A model generated the notes under the pieces. It searched no databases and was not told the DNA's origin. It worked only from the letters and a program-made list of their open reading frames with translations. From positions 1-64,000 of the forward strand of contig SADC01000941.1 of the NCBI GenBank assembly GCA_004194705.1: a stretch of 64,000 nt of DNA. Reading direction: 5' to 3'. This document shows positions 62,640 through 64,000 of this stretch, piece by piece. The position numbers and the translations under genes were made by a program. Positions within the stretch are counted from its first letter, which is position 1. Every line of letters begins with the position of its first letter. Source of the stretch: Ditylenchus dipsaci. Lineage: Eukaryota; Nematoda; Chromadorea; Rhabditida; Anguinidae.

Positions 62640-62870
62640 AATGGGTAAAAGCAGGGCGTGCACCCAGTAGTATTCGAACCTGTGACCTAGGCCGTGCGTA
62701 TATACAGCCCACTGTGGTTTCCAATTCTTTACTAGCCTTATCGTCCCACCTTTTGGGCCCGAGATCCTAGCAGATTTCATTTAAAGTCGCGTACTGGCTG
62801 TTCAATGAGACCAAACTCCCTTGCTCGAGTGAAAAAAGCTTCACGAGGTTCCCTTGTTAGTCGTTATTCT
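62640..62870 (-). mobile_element. tRNA-derived SINE (minus strand), copy 3
   Basis: Shares GCGTGCACCCAGTAGTATTC, GAACCTGTGACCTAGG, TTTAAAGTC and AGTTTGGTCTCATT (reverse strand) with 8640-8945, in the same order. Better conserved in the tail than in the head. Confidence 0.65.
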
Positions 62871-62984
62871 TGGTTTACAATATTGCGATTCAATTATTTT
62901 GAGTCTACGTGTGGTGTCTATGTTGTCCTTGTGGTTGGACCACAGTTACTAAAATCAAACACACTCCGTATTCTTTAACAGAGA

Positions 62985-63030
62985 AAAGACGATTTTAACA
63001 GAGAAAAGACGATTTTAAAAAGACGATTTT
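62985..63030. repeat. Triple AGAAAAGACGATTTTAA repeat
   Basis: Two exact copies of ACAGAGAAAAGACGATTTTA and a shortened third, period 20 bp. Confidence 0.8.
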
Positions 63031-63122
63031 AAGGGGTGAGGGTTACTAGAGAGTGGGGGATTATTTTTCAACCACCCTCGGGGGGGGGGGTGGCAGATTA
63101 TTAGAGACTGGGGATTTATCTG

Positions 63123-63205
63123 GGGATTTAAAAACAATTGCTCCAAGTGGACGACCACTTGGTTTGGATGGTTCAAACTGAAACCCTTAATTCCCACGAA
63201 ATTAG
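63123..63205. mobile_element. End of a CCAAGTGG palindromic MITE
   Basis: GCTCCAAGTGGACGACCACTTGG, then GTTTGGATGGTTCAAACTG and ATTCCCACGAAATTAG: the right terminus of the family described at 5937, lacking the rest. Confidence 0.6.
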
Positions 63206-63208
63206 ATA

Positions 63209-63295
63209 CAGTCAAACCTCGTTATAAGATACACCCAGGGACAGACCTCAGCTGTATCTTATAACGAGGTGTATCTTATATAGAGGGTGTATCAT
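63209..63295. mobile_element. Left part of a CAGTCAAACCTCGTTATAAG MITE
   Basis: TA-preceded CAGTCAAACCTCGTTATAAG, then inverted CTTATAACGAGGTGTATC at 63256-63275 and TAGAGGGTGTATC. The expected right terminus is missing; the hairpin array follows directly. Confidence 0.55.
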
Positions 63296-63419
63296 AAGTC
63301 CTGGTAGAGGACTTACATATTTCATTTTATAACTCCTGAAAAAGGACTTACATGATACTAATAATAAGTCCTTGTACAGGACTTACATGAAACAACTACT
63401 AAGTCCTGCTGCAGGACTT
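63296..63419. repeat. Array of four hairpins, 35 bp period
   Basis: AAGTCCT-N5-AGGACTT occurs at 63296, 63331, 63366 and 63401, each exactly 35 bp after the last. The 7 bp stems are perfect apart from one base in unit 2. Loops (GGTAG, GAAAA, TGTAC, GCTGC) and the 16 bp between units differ. Confidence 0.9.
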
Positions 63420-63444
63420 AGCAGAACAAAAAGCTTTGGGTAAT

Positions 63445-63560
63445 ATTTAAACGTGCCCGCTAATCTGTGAAAAATGCCCGCTAATTTCGTGAAAAATGCC
63501 CGCTAATCGGAAATGCCCGCTAATTTTCGAAAAATTGCCCGCTAATTTTTTTTCTCGTCG
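63445..63560. repeat. TGCCCGCTAATTTCGTGAAAAA array
   Basis: Five units of about 22 bp centred on TGCCCGCTAAT with GAAAAA spacers. By analogy with other ends in the window, one subterminal array of an element whose partner end is outside. Confidence 0.7.
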
Positions 63561-63769
63561 TTTTTAGTCAAAACTTCGCGGGAATTCAAATTTTCTAGTC
63601 AGAAAATAGCTTGGATTGGTCAGAATCCCACCGCGGAATGGCCAGAAGTCCCTGAAAGTTGGTTTTTTGGGGGTTTACTAAAGGGGGGGGGGTATACTTT
63701 TTGTGAAAAATCGATTGAGCGGATCAGATTTCGGGTCCGATGGGCTTAATTGCTCAGAATTCCAGGCTT

Positions 63770-64000
63770 ACGGTGGTTTTTAAATTTTTAGTCTGAACCA
63801 ACCAAACTAAGTGGTCGTCCACTTGGATCAAAAAAATTTTTACGTTTTTCATGGTCCAACACCTGTTTTCTAGATCAACTCGGGCATGCTGAAGATGGTT
63901 TGACAGTGGTAAAATGGCGTTTTCTCGAGTATTTTTTGAGTTTTGGCAAATAAATGATTTCACCAAAATTTCACCAAAATCATTTATTTGCCAAAACTCA
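63770..64000. mobile_element. CCAAGTGG palindromic MITE cut by the window end
   Basis: TTTTTAGTCTGAACCAACC, then CTAAGTGGTCGTCCACTTGG and GGGCATGCTGAAGATGG. It reaches the palindrome centre (AATGATTTCACCAAAATTTC) and starts back with CCAAAATCATTTATTTGCC before the sequence ends. Confidence 0.7.

Noticed and set aside
63296..63419. Looks like a short CRISPR array: palindromic repeats at regular spacing with unlike spacers
   Set aside because: The genome is eukaryotic, repeats are too short (19 bp with variable loop), spacers are 16 bp and there are no cas genes.
1..64000. Bacterial or viral origin of part of the window
   Set aside because: No operons, Shine-Dalgarno sites, capsid, polymerase or integrase genes were seen; every conserved gene has spliceosomal introns and a eukaryotic family.

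Overview
The window is eukaryotic nuclear DNA: AT-rich, with short exons, GT-AG introns, AATAAA signals, tRNA-derived SINEs and very many DNA transposons. A WAVE/SCAR protein with a WH2-central-acidic tail, CHMP2B, CHMP1 and complex I subunit NDUFB4 point to an invertebrate metazoan. I cannot name the phylum.

Host genes, left to right: farnesyl diphosphate synthase (9.3-12.3 kb, -); a WAVE/SCAR actin regulator (17.1-19.8 kb, -); an 87-residue CstF-64-like RRM protein (21.45-24.43 kb, +); ESCRT-III CHMP2B (25.0-25.9 kb, -); NDUFB4 (28.96-29.88 kb, +); a classical short-chain dehydrogenase in nine exons (36.06-43.81 kb, -); proteasome subunit alpha-3/PSMA4 (44.13-46.59 kb, +); an RPA70-like tandem OB-fold protein (48.7-50.2 kb, -); and the 3' part of an ESCRT-III CHMP1 gene (53.07-54.57 kb, +). 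They are unrelated housekeeping functions, with no sign of an operon or pathway cluster. Most show isolated single-base breaks of frame, often near short homopolymers, while splice sites and protein similarity continue on both sides. I read these mainly as residual assembly indels.

Most other sequence is transposon. Eight elements can be delimited by target-site duplications: four hAT-like with 8 bp (2486-4869, 23133-23285, 37055-37436, 40011-40744); a fifth hAT with a C-terminal transposase remnant (57664-59949, 8 bp) inserted into a pogo/Tigger transposase gene; a PIF/Harbinger with transposase and Myb/MADF genes (13499-16821, TTA), plus a non-autonomous relative (26244-28039, TAA); and Mutator-like elements with 9 bp (30933-35349, and 33551-34485 nested inside it). 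A MULE transposase gene lies at 37.7-39.0 kb inside an intron of the dehydrogenase. Dozens of palindromic MITEs with TA duplications fill introns and intergenic DNA.

The main pattern is that elements of three transposase superfamilies share one end design: a short terminal inverted repeat followed inward by an array of 15-25 bp iterated units, often palindromes themselves, in inverted copies at both ends. Each family has its own unit sequence. A separate array of four hairpins at an exact 35 bp period lies at 63296-63419.
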